Shown here piece by piece: positions 61,953-64,000 of a DNA stretch of 64,000 nucleotides; position 1 is the first letter of the stretch; each line of letters begins with the position of its first letter. The translations under genes were made by a program, and so were the position numbers. Source of the stretch: Flavobacteriaceae bacterium (GTDB lineage Bacteria > Bacteroidota > Bacteroidia > Flavobacteriales > Flavobacteriaceae); contig CANGFO010000002.1 of NCBI GenBank assembly GCA_947453195.1, positions 1-64,000 on the forward strand, read 5' to 3'. The notes beneath the pieces are model-generated. The model searched no databases and was not told where the DNA came from. It worked only from the letters and a program-made list of their open reading frames with translations.

Positions 61953-62036
61953 GAGGTTGTTAAAGTTATCATAATCTTAATTATAGCAATTTTTTTTTTA
62001 AGACTTTTGATTTATATAAATCTAAAAAACAGTATC

Positions 62037-62711
62037 ATGAAAAAAATAATACTTTTCACCTTAATTTCTATTGTAAGCATTTCATTAGCTCAAGAAACGA
62101 AATCAAATATAAAAGAGCCTCAAGAAAGTATCTATTTTGGAGGTGGGTTTATAAGTAACAGTAAATTTAATATTGATGATAAATTAGAGTCAAGCAACTT
62201 GCCAATAATTCAATCTAATGTTCCGGAATTTGTTTTTGGTTTTAGTACACTCGCAAGTAAATATTTATTTGATATTGAGGCAGGCAGTAATTTTTTCAAA
62301 CAATCTAATTCTGCAGCTGTAAGCAATGGTTCTAGAGGTAGTGTGCGATTAAGAGTTCAACGCTTATTTCTTAATGATAATGATTTTATTTTATCTGGGG
62401 GATTGAATTTGGCTTATACAGGCAATGACTTTAATGTGTATTCACAGGCTAATCAAGTAGATATAAATGATCTTTCAAACAGCACTTCTAATTACATCAG
62501 ATTAAGAAACAACATGTTTTATGTTGGACCTTCTATTGGAGTTGGAATCAAAAGTAAAGGCAAGCAAGTAGGGCGATTAAACATTGGATATGAATTTGCT
62601 TTTCTAACAAGTAAGTGGAATTCAGATTATGCTTCCATTTCCAATTCGATGAATGAAAACGGACAAAGGCGATTGATGATTGGAGCTGTCTTTTTTATTA
62701 ATAAAAAGTAA
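62037..62711 (+). CDS. Small predicted outer-membrane beta-barrel protein
   Basis: I set the start at 62037, giving a signal peptide (MKKIILFTLISIVSISLAQ) and a 224-residue protein; the frame opens at 62007, but that N-terminus is unlikely. The rest alternates Gly, aromatic and charged residues in short strands, with NIGYEFAF and GAVFFINKK at the end, as in eight-stranded OmpA-like or OmpW-like barrels. No known family is recognised. It follows leuS on the same strand and ends in a terminator. Confidence 0.7.
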   Translation: MKKIILFTLISIVSISLAQETKSNIKEPQESIYFGGGFISNSKFNIDDKLESSNLPIIQSNVPEFVFGFSTLASKYLFDIEAGSNFFKQSNSAAVSNGSRGSVRLRVQRLFLNDNDFILSGGLNLAYTGNDFNVYSQANQVDINDLSNSTSNYIRLRNNMFYVGPSIGVGIKSKGKQVGRLNIGYEFAFLTSKWNSDYASISNSMNENGQRRLMIGAVFFINKK

Positions 62712-62718
62712 AATTTAT

Positions 62719-62749
62719 AAATCCGTTATTAATACTAACGGATTTTTTA
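62719..62749. terminator. Terminator between the small barrel gene and the convergent membrane-protein gene
   Basis: ATCCGTTA (62721-62728) pairs with TAACGGAT (62736-62743), extended by A-T pairs and T6. It overlaps the end of the minus-strand gene by a few bases. Confidence 0.8.
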
Positions 62750-63025
62750 TTTGGCGAAAGCCGATAAAATTACCACAATAGATAACCAAACTACGCCGTG
62801 AATTAATAAGCATTTGGCATAACTTTGATTGCCATACAATTGCTTTATTAAATGCACCATAAAATAAATAATACTTATCGGAATAAATAAGTAGAGCAGT
62901 AGCACCCCGCCATTTGGGGTGTTTCCGTGGCTTGGAAATAGTTCGTAGCCAATTCCGGCAATTAGTATATAGATGGTGTAAAAAGCGATAGCTATATTTT
63001 CTTTAGATAATTCAGGTAACTTCAT
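62747..63025 (-). CDS. Small three-helix membrane protein, function unknown
   Basis: The 92-residue protein has three hydrophobic helices (about residues 9-26, 37-60 and 73-91) with short polar loops. No known family is recognised. It lies 128 bases downstream of rplY and on the same strand, separated by a terminator, so it probably has its own weak promoter. Codon use is like its neighbours. Confidence 0.65.
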   Translation of the reverse strand: MKLPELSKENIAIAFYTIYILIAGIGYELFPSHGNTPNGGVLLLYLFIPISIIYFMVHLIKQLYGNQSYAKCLLIHGVVWLSIVVILSAFAK

Positions 63026-63106
63026 ACGTTTTTATTCAGATTAAAAATCAAAAATAACACTATTAATTAATTAAATAGCGGTTTGTTAAAAATTGTATTG
63101 CATAAA

Positions 63107-63135
63107 AAAAAGCACCAGATAAACTGGTGCTTTTT
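63107..63135 (-). terminator. Terminator after rplY
   Basis: AGCACCAG (63111-63118) pairs with CTGGTGCT (63124-63131), extended by A-T pairs on both sides. It works for the minus-strand rplY transcript. Confidence 0.85.
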
Positions 63136-63153
63136 GATTTGATAAAAAAGAAA

Positions 63154-63756
63154 TTATTTTTTCTTTTTTGCTCCTTTTTCTGCTTTGGCAGCTTCTTGAG
63201 CAGCTTTCATTGCAGCACGTGAGATCTTCACTTGACAAACCACAGTGTTATCTGGGTGCATCAATTTGAAATTGTTTGTAGCGATTTTAGTTACATACAA
63301 TTTGTTACCCATTTGTAACTCAGAAATGTTAGCCTCAACAAAATCAGGAAGATTTTTAGGTAAAGCTTTCACTTTTAATCTTCTTTGGTTAAGGTTTAAC
63401 ACCCCTCCTAAAAGTACACCTGGAGATGTTCCTGTAACTTTAACTGGAACTTCCATAACGATTTCTTTGTCGTCACTTAATTGGAAGAAGTCAATGTGTA
63501 GGATTGCATCACTAATTGGGTGAAATTGGATGTCTTGTAAAATAGCATTGTAAGTTTTTCCAGCCAAATCAATCGCAACAGTGTGCGCGTTTGGAGTGTA
63601 AACCAAGCTTTTGAAAGCTTTTGTTTCTGCTGTAAAATGCACTGGTTGACTTCCTCCGTAAATTACGCAAGGAACCATTCCAGCATCACGTACGGCTTTA
63701 GTTGCCTTTTTGCCTACGTTTTCTCTTTCTGATCCTTTAATCGAAATTGATTTCAT
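63154..63756 (-). CDS. rplY: 50S ribosomal protein L25/general stress protein Ctc
   Basis: The 200-residue protein has the N-terminal L25 domain ([36 protein letters not shown]) that binds 5S rRNA, and the C-terminal TL5-type beta domain (about residues 95-185). A lysine/alanine-rich tail ends in EKGAKKKK. Two-domain L25 of this length is called Ctc. It lies 30 bases after the ribose-phosphate pyrophosphokinase gene and is probably in one transcript with it. Confidence 0.96.
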   Translation of the reverse strand: MKSISIKGSERENVGKKATKAVRDAGMVPCVIYGGSQPVHFTAETKAFKSLVYTPNAHTVAIDLAGKTYNAILQDIQFHPISDAILHIDFFQLSDDKEIVMEVPVKVTGTSPGVLLGGVLNLNQRRLKVKALPKNLPDFVEANISELQMGNKLYVTKIATNNFKLMHPDNTVVCQVKISRAAMKAAQEAAKAEKGAKKKK

Positions 63757-63786
63757 TGTAAAAATATATAGTTAATAAAAAATAAA

Positions 63787-64000
63787 TTACATTAAAAATT
63801 TTCCACTGATGGAATTGTTGTGTTGCACCATGTGCATAACTTCTGCAAAAAGAGGTGCACAACTCACTACTCTTATTTTTTTTGATTCTTTCTTTAACGG
63901 AATAGAATCGGTAACAATTAATTCTAATAATTTAGAATTCTCAATTTTTTCGTAAGCATCTCCTGATAAAATTGCGTGAGTACAAATAGCTCTTACGCTT
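63787..64000 (-). CDS. prs: Ribose-phosphate pyrophosphokinase, C-terminal part, cut by the window end
   Basis: The frame open on the minus strand from the window end to the stop at 63787 encodes 70 residues starting SVRAICTHAILSGDAYEKIE. The THA-x-LSG motif and SIPLKKESKKIRVVSCAPLFAEVM block are the C-terminal part of phosphoribosyl-pyrophosphate synthetases. PRPP feeds nucleotide, His and Trp synthesis. In Bacteroidota and other phyla prs is often followed by rplY, as here. Confidence 0.9.
   Translation of the reverse strand, partial: SVRAICTHAILSGDAYEKIENSKLLELIVTDSIPLKKESKKIRVVSCAPLFAEVMHMVQHNNSISGKFLM

Noticed and set aside
63026..63106. Gap after the three-helix protein gene as a small RNA gene
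   Set aside because: It is short, A/T-rich and has no stable structure apart from the adjacent rplY terminator.
1..64000. CRISPR array, prophage, insertion sequence, restriction or toxin-antitoxin locus
   Set aside because: I looked for regularly spaced direct repeats, transposase or integrase motifs and paired small toxin genes and found none; gene content is chromosomal housekeeping.

Overview
The window is a stretch of ordinary chromosome from a member of the Bacteroidota, most likely the family Flavobacteriaceae and probably Flavobacterium or a close relative. The evidence is AT-rich DNA, the gliding-motility genes gldD and gldE, a secreted metallopeptidase with a type IX secretion (T9SS) C-terminal sorting domain, a TonB-dependent receptor of the carboxypeptidase-regulatory-domain type, start codons without Shine-Dalgarno sequences but with A-rich leaders, and many promoter elements matching the Bacteroidota -7 consensus TANNTTTG. 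I see no prophage, insertion sequence, CRISPR array or biosynthetic island. Genes are closely packed and many convergent pairs share strong bidirectional hairpin terminators.

Layout. 1-43 is the 3' part of a tRNA-Ala(GGC). 108-5750 holds single metabolic and membrane genes: a DUF3109 protein, MarC, a dCMP deaminase, HupE/UreJ, fructose-1,6-bisphosphatase, a GNAT acetyltransferase and aspartate kinase. 5812-9814 encodes a very large predicted outer-membrane protein and a lysine-rich exported protein. 10117-15377 is deoxynucleotide metabolism: nrdB, nrdA, a small unknown gene and dgt, with a structured element resembling the Flavo-1 RNA motif between nrdB and nrdA. 15513-18623 carries the T9SS-secreted M36 peptidase and a tiny membrane-anchored protein. 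18639-24214 has riboflavin synthase, pdxA and the run DUF177-rpmF-fabH-accB-accC, which starts fatty-acid synthesis. 24324-25083 is rplU-rpmA. 25310-28735 is an asymmetric pair of M16 peptidases.

28798-33556 includes an EamA transporter, a metal-binding lipoprotein and the minus-strand run mutY-ssb-gldE-gldD. 33691-35895 holds an HU gene, a 30-residue very basic ORF resembling the small ribosomal protein reported as bL38, and rng. 36047-40164 has asd and a possible metal-uptake group (Cys/His-rich small protein, TonB receptor, DoxX-like protein). 40196-49292 includes mtgA, an FAD oxidoreductase, an S9 peptidase, the divergent pair dxs/tadA, and asnS followed by rpoN. 49340-54220 has an MMPL/RND-type exporter and a CPA2 cation/proton antiporter. 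54297-63756 is translation and envelope biology: pyrH-frr, a thioredoxin-fold protein, ftsX-DUF3098-uppP-truB, leuS, a small outer-membrane protein and rplY/ctc. The window ends inside a gene for ribose-phosphate pyrophosphokinase.

I did not find a clearly new multi-gene system. The observations most worth checking are the structured element at 11131-11219, the 30-residue ribosomal-type ORF at 34016, the large outer-membrane protein with a canonical calcium-loop motif, the dispersed-repeat fragment at 58052, and several unusual protein variants (CX3C metal site, single-cysteine thioredoxin fold, extended L21).
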